The notes under the pieces are model-generated. The model made no database searches. It saw nothing but the letters and a program-made list of their open reading frames with translations, and had not been told where the DNA came from. This document shows positions 24,049 to 35,379 of a stretch of DNA of 64,000 nucleotides, in pieces. Numbering within the stretch: the first letter of the stretch is position 1; every line of letters begins with the position of its first letter. Made by a program: the position numbers and the translations under genes. The stretch is from Tanypteryx hageni. Its lineage: Eukaryota; Arthropoda; Insecta; Odonata; Petaluridae. The stretch lies in assembly GCA_028673005.1 (NCBI GenBank), contig CM054113.1:213767504-213831503 (forward strand), in the 5' to 3' direction.

Positions 24049-24510
24049 TGGAATTAAAATTTGAAACTCCTGAACCGTAAATTAACCCAGAGAGCACTCA
24101 CACGTCAATAAGAAATAAGGAAAATTAAAATTATGCTTACAAGTTTGCAGGACGATGATGGCCTACAGGGACCTGTTGTCGAAAACTAGCCTAAAAAGAA
24201 GAAAAGGAACACACACACGCACAATAACTCTGGAAATCTCTGGGAAACTTGCTAGATACGTATTTCGGGAGCTATGCTCCCATCTTCAGTAGCTGAAGTC
24301 GATCTAGCAAGTTTCCCAGAGATTTCCAGAGTTATTATGCGTGTGTGTGTTCCTTTTCTTCTTTTTAGGCTAGTTTTCGACAACAGGTCCCTGTAGGCCA
24401 TCATCGTCCTGCAAACTTGTAAGCATAATTTTAATTTTCCTTATTTCTTATTGACGTGTGAGTGCTCTCTGGGTTAATTTACGGTTCAGGAGTTTCAAAT
24501 TTTAATTCCA
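24049..24510. mobile_element. near-perfect 462-bp palindrome (foldback element FB-2)
   Basis: Two 209-bp arms (24049-24257 and 24302-24510) are reverse complements with a single difference that I can see. They flank a 44-bp loop. The loop holds two perfect small hairpins, GGGAGC-TAT-GCTCCC and CTTCAG-TAG-CTGAAG. The arms carry CCTGTTGTCGAAAACTAGC, a (CA)n patch and TCTGGAAATCTCTGGGAAAC. There is no coding capacity. The near identity of the arms implies recent formation or gene conversion. Confidence 0.85.
24251..24310 (-). ncRNA. hammerhead-like motif spanning the FB-2 loop (candidate)
   Basis: On the minus strand the loop reads CTGAAGA (24289-24283), U, then GGGAGC-AUA-GCUCCC, then GAAA (24266-24263). 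An AU...AU mini-hairpin follows, then an AUC site and UAGCAAG. UAGC can pair with GCUA just before the core, and AAG with CUU two bases further out, which makes stem I. This is the type-I hammerhead order. The one extra U between A9 and stem II is not canonical, so the fold is a hypothesis. Confidence 0.35.
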
Positions 24511-24760
24511 ATCTGTACACCGTAGTCTCCAATTCCTTTTTTAAGAATAATAGCGTGGGTGGCCAAAATAAAAAACTTTAAATCCTTGCACCGTAACGAA
24601 GATGAGATAATTTGAAGAATTCAATAGCAGAATAGCTAATTTGTAACACATACCTTTATCAGGGCTACCAGCTTAATGGAAACCAAATTAAAATCAAATT
24701 GCTAAATCTACTGCGATAAACGCATCTAATAACGAAATTAGAAACCTTCGGCGTTAATTC

Positions 24761-25691
24761 TAAAATCGTTAGTTAGATCCGTGAATTTTTAAATCATAGG
24801 AAGCAGAAGGTTGTTATAGATGAGAAATCTTTGAACTTAGTGGAGGTTGTCTCGGGCGTTCCACAGGGTAGTGTAATTGGTCCGTTATTATTTCTAATTT
24901 TTATAAACGATATCAGCTCAGTAGTCAGAAGTAAAATTAGGCTTTTCGCGGACGACACCGTCATCTATAGAGAAATAAGCAATCCGGAAGACCACCAGTA
25001 TCTCCAAAATGACCTAGAAGCTATTTCTGCATGGTGTAAGGAATGGCAATTAGAGATCAACTAAAAGAAAAGCTGCGTCATCAACTTCTGGAGAACCAAG
25101 AGTATCTCGTTGGATAATAATTATTCGTTGGACGGAGTAGAGATTCCAGTTTCAGACTCGATTAAATATCTCGGAGTCACGATCCATCGTGATCTCTCGT
25201 GGGACACCCACATTCGCCGATTGATAGGTGCCGCTAATAAAAAGCTGGCCTTTATAGGGAGAATAGTTCGAAATAGCTCCGAAAAAGTGAAAGAATTATG
25301 TTATTTATCCTTGGTTCGACCGCAGATCGAATATGCTTCAGCTGTGTGGGATCTCTACGAAAAGGAACTCACTAACGAGATAGAAAAGGTTGAGCGCAGG
25401 GCAGCTAAATTTGTAAAGAGGAATGACGATGGTAAACAAAGCGTAACATCATTAATAGAAAATCTGAAATGGACATCGTTAGAGGAACGTAGGCTGCAGG
25501 CTAGAATTAAACTACTGGAAAAATTTATGTCGGAGGGACTAGTGAATGAGGTAGTAGGACTTATCAGAAGCCCGACGTATCTCGGAAGGCAGGACAGTGA
25601 GGATAAGATTCGCGAGATCGACTGTAGAACGGAGCGATATAGAGGATCGTTTTTCCCTAGGACGATAAGAGAACATAATAGGAAAAGATAA
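24761..25691 (+). pseudogene. CR1/L2-like reverse transcriptase, C-terminal half, two in-frame stops
   Basis: The frame starts around IREFLNHRKQ. It carries SGVPQGSVIGPLLFLIFIND, then the catalytic LFADDTVIY box, then W..EWQLEIN, KYLGVTIHRDLSWDTHI and the C-terminal FFPRTIREHN. In-frame stops are a TAG near 24769 (Trp in the sister copy) and a TAA at 25062-25064 (Tyr in the sister copy). The end of the frame has diverged after 25680. Compared with the copy at 41.4 kb, all fingers-domain motifs and the endonuclease are missing. It is not functional. Confidence 0.85.
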
Positions 25692-25724
25692 CGTAGGAAA
25701 ACTATGGACCCTTGGTGCACTGTA

Positions 25725-25757
25725 CCTGCTGCCATCCACCAAAAAGGTGACTTGCAG
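25725..25757 (+). promoter_or_regulatory. 3'-terminal hairpin of the CR1/L2-like LINE, copy 1
   Basis: CCTGC (25725-25729) pairs with GCAGG (25753-25757), and CACC (25737-25740) with GGTG (25746-25749) around AAAAA. The same nested stems occur in copy 2 at 42971-43001, with different loops and bulges. Such hairpins are known as RT recognition elements in related LINEs. Confidence 0.55.
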
Positions 25758-25959
25758 GGTATTATGTAGATGTAGATGTAATGTCCGCTGCGATTCTAGA
25801 TTTTATCACTCTTGATTGTTTAAGAACTCAATTTGCCCTCGAATCACAGTGCGATATTACACTCGCTATAGATAACACCGAGCTATTTCGATTGGTCAGA
25901 TAGTCGAAACCTTGAGGCTTTTTCCCGCAAACACTAAACTCTCTCTCGTTGTCTGTCTG

Positions 25960-26045
25960 TGTCTCTCTCTCCCTTCCTGTCTCTCTCCCTCCCCCGCTCT
26001 CTCTCTCAAATAAATACCATATCAATCAATCAATCTCTCTTTCTC
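25960..26045. repeat. CT microsatellite interrupted by a LINE tail remnant (copy D)
   Basis: CTCTCT runs on both sides (about 25935-26006 and 26036-26046) flank a 28-nt segment with AAATAAATACC and an (ATCA)n end. This segment matches the last bases of LINE copies B and C with about three changes. It reads in the plus sense, again on the pyrimidine strand. Confidence 0.6.
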
Positions 26046-26046
26046 T

Positions 26047-28159
26047 CATTATCAAAGCCTGGACACGCTAAACTGTGCGGGGATGGGAAAAATTATCCAA
26101 ACACCTCTACCTGACGATGGACGCAACCGCGAGTATAATTCCCACTGTACCACCTTCCCTTTCTTGGGTAAACATCTTGATCCCCTCGCTCGGCACAATT
26201 TTAAACGAGCTCCCGCGAACCGTGTTGAACGCGTCGCTTTGAGCAAGCAATTTTTGCCGCTCGTTTGTTTGTCGGCTCTCGAATGCCATTATGTTCCCGC
26301 GACTTTTTGTGTATTTACATTTACCTCCCCCGGAGGGTTCCGTTGGTGGCGCGGTGGCTTGGAACGCCCACCCCGGCTGTTTGGTCTACGAATGACATTT
26401 TAACCGCAGAAACAAATCACTCGGAGAGGAGCTGCTCTTCATTGACGCTGTTCGTGATTGAAGCCCCGCCGGTTATTTCCTCCCTTCCATCCTTTACCCA
26501 CTCTTAGGAGATTATTTTTAAACTGTGGTGAAGAACAATATGGCACGCTCCCGTTTATTTTAAACAAATCTTCTACGCATTTCAATATAGGAAATTCATA
26601 TGCCAAAAGTTATAATTAGAGTCAAAGTCGCTGAATTTCCATCAATAGCGGATATTTACAGATGAAAAGGCAATTTATAGGCTATATTATGAGCCCGTAG
26701 ATCTCAACCAAAAACGTAATCTTATGAAGACGTCATAATCCTAAGATAAGGAAAAAAACTCCTCATGTAATTTGCTCAGCAATTATTCCCTCACTTGTTT
26801 CTTACAGGAGTTACAGTGATCACCCAGTGAAACAAAGCTCTATCACATATCAAATGAGCCGAAGATTATTGTGCTTATTTACTAACGAATATACGTGATA
26901 ATTTAATACTTAATGCAAGCCGGAACAGGCTCGTTTGAATACATCCTGAGAGGTCAATGGCGTTCAATGCGTTAATTCAAGATATCTTATCATCAAACAA
27001 TATTTTAGTGGGAACGAGTAATTTTGAAGTAAGAAACGTTAAAAGAATTAACATGTTCCGGAAAGTAAGTAATGACGTCAAGGCTCAAATGGATGAATAT
27101 ATATTTATTCGGTTCTTCATTAACCTAGAGGTATATTAATTATTTAGAGCAGCTGCGTGCGTGGGTGCGTCACATCGGTGGGGGGGGGGCAGTTTCCGGA
27201 TATCTGAGAACCTGAAACTGATCAGATATATAGGTATATAGATGAAAGCACCAGGAAAAATCTGAACGCCTTGAAATGTGGAATAGCTATGAAGTGATTA
27301 TTGTTTTATAGAAAACACAATAAGAAATACATTGCGTCGCCATTTGTGGCCATGACATTGCTTTGTTCAAACCTTTAGAACTAAGATATGAGCTTGAGAC
27401 TTGGACTGTTGTACCCCCGAAAGGAAGAACTATATGTTTCTTAAAGGTAAAATCCGAATTCATGCCGCATTAACCTAAAATTTGCTTGAAACAAGAAAAC
27501 CTAACCTACAATAACCGCAACTTATTCTGTACGCTACAAATAACACCAGGTAAACCCTACGAATTATTTTGCACCCTACGAATATCACCAGGTAAATATA
27601 CAATCTTCGGGAAAAACCTCCTGAAAAAGAAACGCAAGCCTTGTTTTCGAACACTTATTAATACAATATCGATGAGTAATGCAATATTTATTTGTTGCCG
27701 TTATTATTAATCATAACCAAAGTATAGTTAAAACTTAAAAATAGCGTCGAAATATTGTAAATAGAATTTGGCCAGAAAATCCCAGCCAATAACACACAAT
27801 TACACGAAACCGGAGACAATGCAAATCACCTTGACGACGACATATTTTCTCATAAAAAAGTACGTCAAATTATGGCGTAAAAAATTATTTCTGGACCGAT
27901 TTTACGCTTATACGAAAATTGACGGCAGGAAAATGAAATTTCTTTCTTTTATCCGTACTTTGTTCCAAGTCTCAAAATCCTACAATGATTCTAAGTAATT
28001 TTAAAATCATATGGTTAATACGCTGTGTTAATCAAATGGAGAAAATAAATTCTGTTGGTCTTATGATAGACGATGATATGCTTAAATTGTGCAAGAGGTA
28101 GATTCCAGTATATTGCGAAAAAATCGTGTAAATCGTACTTTCCATTCTGGAGTTTTTCG
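26047..28159. other. intergenic, small repeat only
   Basis: Nothing coding is recognised. A G10 run lies at about 27180. A diverged 42-bp tandem duplication lies at about 27522-27602; it shares TTATT.TG.AC and CACCAGGTAAA between units. Confidence 0.4.
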
Positions 28160-28167
28160 CTTTAAAC

Positions 28168-28463
28168 CAGTGGTGAGCAACGTACGGCCCACCTGCATGC
28201 GGCCCTCGAGAATGTTTTATGCGGCCCGCGAAACTACGATTAAAAGACATTTAACACAATTCATATCATATACATTCAAATTACAACAATAAAACATTTG
28301 ATATTGAAATGTTAACACTAAAAACCTAATTTAGACTTAATTATCACTGATATGATAGATCAAAACCTCTAATTAACATCAAGTTTTAAAGTCTAATCTG
28401 GCCCGCCGAAGGATTGATAACTTGCAATGCGGCCCGCCATTTAGAAAAGGTTGCTCACCATTG
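28168..28463. mobile_element. hAT-like MITE with perfect 8-bp TSD
   Basis: The ends are CAGTGGTGAGCAACG and GTTGCTCACCATTG, an inverted repeat with one change in the outer part. The flanks at 28160-28167 and 28464-28471 are both CTTTAAAC, an exact 8-bp duplication. GGCCC- and GCGGCCCGC-rich patches lie next to both ends and the centre is AT-rich. No transposase is present. Confidence 0.9.
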
Positions 28464-28471
28464 CTTTAAAC

Positions 28472-30246
28472 CATGAATCACCAACAGTGGCGCAACAGTA
28501 TAGCGTAATATTCAAAGTCACAGCTGGCTATTATATAGATAGCGGATCTGATTTTATTATAAGAAAATTAAGCATTACATAATTGCAAATCTTATTTTAA
28601 TGATTAACATCTATATCTTAATCTATTCCTAATTTAAGTGCCTCATTTATGTAGGGTTAGAGATCGATGAAAATATTTAAGTAGCCGATGTTGTCAAAGT
28701 AGAGATTTAAAAAGCGCAGTTACACAAACTTTCCATTTTAAATCACATTTCATACCTTTGGCAAATGAATGCTAAATATGTCCAAGTATAAATATTTGAT
28801 TCAAGAGTGTGATGAGGACTATTATAAGCTAAGATCAGTGAAGTGGCCTCTGATTCTATTGAGACTTTATCAGAAACCTAAGAGTGTTTATACGTTTCCT
28901 AGGCGGAGGTATGGAAGCCAACAGCTTTAATAAATGGAATTTCTAAGTTTGGTGTCAGTCTGCTTCCATGACGATATGGCCTGGTTTTTCTTCACTCAAA
29001 ATAAGGCAGAACGAATTGCATACGCCCTCTGGTATATAAATCGCAAGAAAGTGGGTGGCTTTTGATTTACACCGAAATATTTTTTAAATTATAATTCACA
29101 TATATGCCATAAAATATTTCGTAATGAATAAATCAAGTTAAAGTAAAAAATCAAAGTTGTTGAAAATACTCCGTGCGTTCTGACGTCAACAATTCCACGT
29201 TTGTACAAAACTCATTCCGAGATGTCTTTCCTCCTATACAAAACTTCTTACAACTGTATAGAGGAAATTCATTCATTCATTGTATTTTACGGTTACGATT
29301 TTATGATAAAATGCTGCCGCTTCATGTTCAACGAGTGTGAAATTTCCCTGAGACTCGAACAAAATTTTACACATTTAAAGATTCAAGGTTACTCAGTATG
29401 TATCGAGCGGTTAAAAATGGTTTGAGAAAAAAAATTCTTCTAAAGTGTGACGAAAATATACTTATAAAAGTTGCTGAAAACGCGTAACTTGAGGAACGAT
29501 TACTTCACTAGCTTTAGAAAAATTATCAATCTGATGCTTAATTAAATGTACGAGTAAATCTTGCCATTTTTATGATTAGCAAACTTGAAAAACAGCTGTA
29601 ATTGTTTATCCAATCATCGGTAGTACATTAATTCTTATCGATAAAGGAAAATGAAAAAATATCCAATAGCATCTCATTTTTTTAAAAACGTTCAACAGAT
29701 AGTTCTATCTTATCTTAAGCACACTTCCCGAAAGATAGTGACATAAGTCTTGGCCAAGAGCCAAGGGTTCACGCGTAATTTCCTTCTATAAAAACAGGAT
29801 TTACCATGCTTGAATACTGCCTACATTTTTATTATCCTCTTAGTTCTTTTTACGTTCGAACTGCAAAATCTACGGCGTCTGTATGCTGAAAACTGACTTA
29901 TGTGACTTGGGAGCTTATCTCTTGACACTGTGAGACTCAAATCGTATGACCGAATAGAACGATACAGTTAAACCACGACAAAGGCATCGATTATCGACAG
30001 GTTAAAATTTGTTTCTTACTCAACCGCTACACTTTCATTGAAAAATACTTATCGTATTTATTCTATCAAAAGATTGCTACATCAGTTGCTTCTTTTGACT
30101 TTCCTCTCTCATGAATGCATGCTTTCGGTCCGTTTCCGCATCCCTGTTGCTCCTCATTCCACTCAACCGATTTGATAAGCCTCCGACTTATTCATTCTTA
30201 CATCCTCCTTCCTTCAACTATTTCCTTGTCTAAGCCAATGTCACTT
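28472..30246. other. intergenic, nothing recognised
   Basis: AT-rich sequence with only short open frames lacking domains. Confidence 0.45.
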
Positions 30247-31385
30247 CCAACAACAACAACAACAACAACACACCTTGACGCTTTCCCTTGCGGGGTAAGC
30301 CATGCCATATGTCTGCCAATTACCAACCCATCACCACATGCTTCCTCCACACACTTCTATCCTTGCACACTTCTTTTGCTTCACTTACACTCATACACTG
30401 AGTCACACATTTCCTTTTATTCCTCATACTTTTCACGTCCCTTTTTCTCAGAGTCTCACTAACCATATCCAACCAAGTCTTGCGCGGTTTGCCTCTCCCT
30501 CTCTCGCCATTCTTTCTCCCTTCATATAAGTATTTGTTTGGTGATTCTACTGTCCTCCATTCTCTCTACATGCCCAAAACACCTCAGCAGATCTCTCTCA
30601 TACAAATCTGTCACACTAGCTTTCATACCACATTCATTCATCACCCAATTATTCCTTACTTTGTCCCTCCTAGATTTTCCACAAACTCTTCTCATGTATC
30701 CCATCCCAACCGCATTCAAACTACTTTTATGCTTCTCCTGTCACACCCATGTTTCACTGCCATACAGCAAGGTAGGCATTAAAACACTCTTGTATACAGA
30801 CATTTTCGCTTCTTTTGACAACTATTAATTCTTTGCAATCGACCACACACTCCCTGCCACCTTTCTATCAGCATTCACTCTCCTTGATTTCCCCATCTAC
30901 TCTACCATTTTTACTGAACATTCTACCAAGGTATAAAAATTCATCCACTACCTCAATCGTTCCACCATTTATGCTAAATTGACAGTCGTTCACCTCATTC
31001 TCCCGATCGAACACAACTACCTTGGTTTTGGCCACATTTATCCTTAAGTCCATTTTCACTGTCGTATCATGCAGGCTATCTAACATTCTCTGCAATTCTC
31101 CTGGGTTCTCAGCCATTAACACAGCATCATCAGCATACAAAAGTACACGAACATTCTCTCCACCAACGTTAACACCCACCATATCCATACATGCCTGTCT
31201 CACACATTTATCCATGAACACATTAAATAACCAAGGGGACATGACACATCCTTGTCGTACACCTTGCTCAACTCTAAACCAATCACTCATCATGCAATTC
31301 ACCCTTACACATGCCCTACTTTCAGTATACACTACCTTTATAGCATTCAGCAACCAACCATTCACTCCATACTCGCTCAGAACAT
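30247..31385 (-). mobile_element. 5'-truncated RTE-like LINE with (GTT)n tail
   Basis: The sense strand is minus. The 3' end is a (GTT)n run, seen as (CAA)n at 30247-30270 on the plus strand. Short tandem-repeat tails of this kind are typical of RTE-type LINEs. The 5' truncation is near 31385. The coding part is described separately. Confidence 0.8.
30280..31385 (-). pseudogene. RTE-like reverse transcriptase fragment with frameshift and stops
   Basis: Homology starts with SEYGVNGWLLNAIK, then RVEQGVRQGCVMSPWLFN and the catalytic LLYADDAVLMAE box, then INVAKTKVVVF and FLYLGRMFSKNGRVD. A frameshift or stop at about 30868 precedes NADRKVAGS, YKSVLMPTLLYGSETWV, a TGA (Trp expected), LNAVGMGYMRRVCGKSRR and LLRCFGHVERMEDSR. 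A last stop precedes RGKPRKTWLDMV. These are the palm, thumb and C-terminal parts of an endonuclease-RT. The endonuclease and fingers are lost, and it is inactive. Confidence 0.85.
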
Positions 31386-32793
31386 ATAAGGTATTCTACA
31401 TTAATTTGTACAGCTTCAAATTGGTTGTTGTATTCCAGTTTTGTTAAATAAAAAGATTAATGAAACAAGAATGAGCATATGACATTGAAGGAAAAATGCA
31501 AGGAAGTTTTTCTCTTAAAGTCATAAATCTTACAATTATGCCCAATGTGAAACTGATGGAATCACCGATCCTTTTTCAAAAGGATCCATGCATCTACCAC
31601 ATTTGTTGAAATTGAGCATGAAGAAAAATACTGAAAATTACGGATAAAGTAAAACGTGAGGAAGTATCAAGAATAAAATAATAATTAATGAGACATTTGC
31701 TGAGTAGAGAATGGGCAACAAAACATGAGACTGGATGTGAATGAGGAGAAACGATTCTAACAACGTGAAGAGGGAAGCGAGTTCTAAAGAAAACAAGATT
31801 GCAGAGGAAATCCATGGAGAATTCCTTGGTTCGAACCCTGCTGGTGGCTTGCCAGGTCCCCAAATATCAACCGGGGCTCCGCGCGTTATTTCTCAGGGGT
31901 CCGCGAGTTGAGTAGAACATGATGTTTATTTATATCTATAACTTGTTTGATCCTGCGCACAGCTCTGATTAATATTTCAATATGAAACAAGAGTGGAAAG
32001 ATTGACACATCATGCGTGCATATATGCGAGGCAGAGGCGTTCATTACGATTTATGCAATCATGTTAAAAAGATAAATATTAATGGCTTAGTATAATGTCT
32101 ACGAACCGTAATGCTAGTAGTGATGCCAAGGAAATGTCGAATTTTTGATTCACCGACTAATTTTCAAACAATTGTAATTAATACAACAATCGACAATTAT
32201 TTAAAACTTACCTCACTGGAATAGTAGTAATCTAATCTTTATGTTCACGTTCATTCCTTCGTCATAAATTACCCGTTTCTTTTCACTTACAAACGCTATG
32301 CATACGAAAAGAAAATAGAGGTATTTACGTTCATTTCTTCGTCGTAAATTATCCATTTTCAAATATTGCGTACGCACGAAAGAAAATTAAATTAATTAGG
32401 TATTCACACCGGATATTGTTTACATCAGTTGTCGCGAAAATAGCCCTCGTTGACAACGATTTAAAAACGAAAATTCTTTCGTTTGATTTTCTTCAAATCG
32501 GCTACTCCTTCGATAAAAATGTACTGAACAAAACATATGCTATTTAACAAATTCTACAAAGTCGTTTAAACACCATTTTGTTATAAGTGATATTGTACGA
32601 GATATAAAGAAAAGTTCATTTTTTATAACCAGTGAAGTGGCACTCCCGATTAGGTCACGTAAACTATTTATATAATTTTCTTAGTTTCTTTGTCTCTATG
32701 TCCTAAATAAAAAATTTCATCAACATCCACCCAGTATTTACTGAGATGAAACATGCGGTCGGACGGACACAACCTGACCATCAGATGTTCTTT
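31386..32793. other. intergenic, nothing recognised
   Basis: AT-rich sequence. One GGTTCGAACCC B-box-like word near 31829 has no matching A box or cloverleaf around it. Confidence 0.45.
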
Positions 32794-33369
32794 TTACTTT
32801 CCCCATATAGGTAGTATAGGGGAAAGTATTGTATTCATGAAAAGAAACCGACTTCGAGATTTCAACGGAAATACACGTTTTGAGGTCCCCTGAACACGTT
32901 CTGACCATTTTCTCGATCATGTCTGTGTTTGTGTGATAGCTTTTTGTGGGCGCTCTAACTCAAAAACTATTAATCAGATCAACGCGAAAGGTTGTAGAAA
33001 ATTAAATTTCCTACAACTTTTATTCCAATACATTTTTACATTTATCAAATATTAAGGCAAATATTTCAAAATAACGGATAAGTGACAAGCGTAAAGACCC
33101 ACTTCCGTTTGACCGATTTTTACCAAAAACTAATCAGTTCTTCTGACTTTTATAAAAAAGTTAAATATAAAATTTCGCGTTGACCTGATTAATAGATTTT
33201 GAGTTAAAGCACCCACAAAATAGCTACCACATACGCACACACAGACATCATCGAGGAAATTGTCAAAACGTGTTCAGAGGACCTCAAAACGTGTATTTCC
33301 GTTGAAATCTCGAAGTCTATTTTTTCATGAAAACAATACTTTCCCCTATACTACGTATGGAGAAAGTAA
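32794..33369. mobile_element. 576-bp long-inverted-repeat element
   Basis: The left arm (32794 to about 32990) and right arm (about 33174-33369) are reverse complements at roughly 85-90 percent by eye. The ends read TTACTTTCCCCATA and its near complement. Arm landmarks are GGGGAAAGTATTGT, GAGATTTCAACGGAAATAC and TGAACACGTT. The centre is about 180 bp and AT-rich. There is no coding sequence; the open frame on the right arm is a by-product. It is a foldback or non-autonomous TIR element of unknown superfamily. Confidence 0.75.
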
Positions 33370-35100
33370 TAAGAATAACTGCATAATTATATTGATGCTA
33401 CATCCATTATTCACCGACGACCTTACAGTCCAATACGAAAAACATCGTCAAGTAAAAAAGAGAAATCATCACCCGAAGCTCTATTTACAGCAAATAAACC
33501 ACATCAAATTGGCTTCCGCCAAAGAAATCCCAATAACAGAGCCACGATATTATTGCTGGTGTGGATCGTCGACGTCAAATTTCCCTCTTCGGCGTGAAAA
33601 GATGGTATTTGTGGCAGCATTCATACCTAATCGTCGTTCCATTGTTGTGTAACCAACAGAAAATTACACCATTTTAATAGTCGTGTTATCAATTGATTTA
33701 ATTCTCTTTCATATAAATGGCTCCAGAACTCCCATACATTCATCTTCCTTAACTCCATTATCCGTCCCTCTGCACATTCCCAATCCTCTCCTTTCTTTCC
33801 GCCCCCACTACCTTCGGATATCATCAAAACAAACATATTCACGAGAGCCATAAAGATTATCAAAAGAAATTATTGGTTCGGACATGTATTTTCCTATCGA
33901 TGATGTGAAATATTTAACTGGCATAAATAGCTCCCTCTACATCAGCTAGAATTCTAATAAGCACAGAACCTTTAAAAGGTGTTTTAATTCCCGACCATTA
34001 CTGTTTGCTTGATTTTGCAATAATACCGGTCTGTAAAGACGATGGCTTCTTCTATTGCACAAATAAATGACATTTCAGCTTCTTTAATTTTTATATACAC
34101 TAATATTTCCATCATTAAGTGTATTAAACGTCTTGATTTTGTGCATTCATTTTTAACTTTGAAAAAAACATAATGAAGTTGTTATAAAAATGTATAATAC
34201 AGGACATTGGATGTACATAACTAGATGAATCTTGAAGCGCGCATTTCAGTTTTTGTGATATAGACATTGTTGCATTAGGCAAACGGTTTATTTAAAAGCT
34301 ATTTCAGAGTTGCAACATTCATTTGGGTATTGTAGAATAAATTAATTTATTGTTTAACGGACATGTTAAGAGTGTCTAATCGATAATGAATACGTTAAAT
34401 AAAGTTTTACCCGTCCTTAGACCTATGCTAAAGTATTGCCTAATCTCAAATTTTACCTGTCTTCTGTGATGTGATCTGTCATTTTATATAGATAGTGTAA
34501 GCTAATAGTATTTTAGGATGGCAAATACAGTGAATTTGAAAGCATTTTCTTCACCGCTTATCTTTTTATTTTGTTCGTATATTTTATATTTTAAAGTGAG
34601 GTGATTCCTAGCATGTTTTATCACTTAATCTTTAAAAAAAATCAGCAAATTTAACCCGTTATTAATGTGGGCGAGAAGGAGCAATATGCCTATTAGGATA
34701 AATCTTATATTCCGCTATCAGAGATTAAATTATTTCAACCGAGCCTCAAGAACCAGAAAATTGGATGCATCCTTTGCTTTTGGCACTCGTGTAATAACAT
34801 TATCGCCCTAAACCAGGAACACGCAATAAATCAAGCAAAATCTATAGGCGTATCTTCACTCTTCACTGTCAATAATCTTCTTAATGGACTCCATTATTTG
34901 ACAGAAGGGGGTGAGTGAAAGTATGCAATATAAAAAATGATTTCCCCATTGACTCAACTTGTAATCAGCTTAATTGAATATGGCTAAGTCACTTGAGGAG
35001 AGAGGAAGGAGTTTAGATGGCTCTTATTGTTAGACAATGTGGTCGTCCAATGATCCCTCTCGCAATGCCGGGAGGAGATGGAGATTGACTGTTGAAGACT
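33370..35100. other. intergenic, nothing recognised
   Basis: AT-rich sequence. The short frames have no domain. Confidence 0.45.
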
Positions 35101-35133
35101 CAAGCGCCCTCACTCCGACCGGAACTTCGCCGC

Positions 35134-35379
35134 TATATAATCAACGCCCTCCCAGCATCATCCATTTCCATAGAGTGCCCTAAGGGAGTGCGTCTCTCTC
35201 GCTCACTCCCTTGCTTCCTCTATGTCATTTCTCCTCCTATTCACCGTATCTCACCACTCTCCTAGTTCTCTCTGATTTTCATACGGGTACCGCTACATGT
35301 ACATCCTGTTTGGTACACTTTTGACGCAGCCCTTCTCGTGTGGATGTTTTCTCGCTGCGGATTTTTTCCTAAGGTAAAC
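35134..35379 (+). promoter_or_regulatory. candidate TATA promoter, 5' leader and splice donor
   Basis: TATATAA (35134-35140) is preceded by a GC-richer stretch. About 30 bp downstream lies a pyrimidine-flanked CATCATCC start region. The leader runs through CT-rich sequence to a consensus donor, AAG|GTAAAC, at 35373/35374. It would make an untranslated first exon of about 210 nt. No downstream coding exon was recognised. Confidence 0.3.

Larger units (their letters stand above)
24710..25781 (+). mobile_element. 5'-truncated CR1/L2-like LINE, copy 1
   Basis: The element starts within the RT domain and ends in a (ATGTAG)n-type tail (about 25766-25781). The closest relative in the window is the element at 41.4-43.02 kb. 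The two share the coding region, the 3' hairpin and the tail. Confidence 0.85.

Noticed and set aside
25355..25742. Minus-strand frames over the CR1/L2-like LINE
   Set aside because: They are antisense to a clear RT reading frame.
31820..31840. tRNA or SINE from a B-box word
   Set aside because: No A box at the right distance and no cloverleaf pairing.
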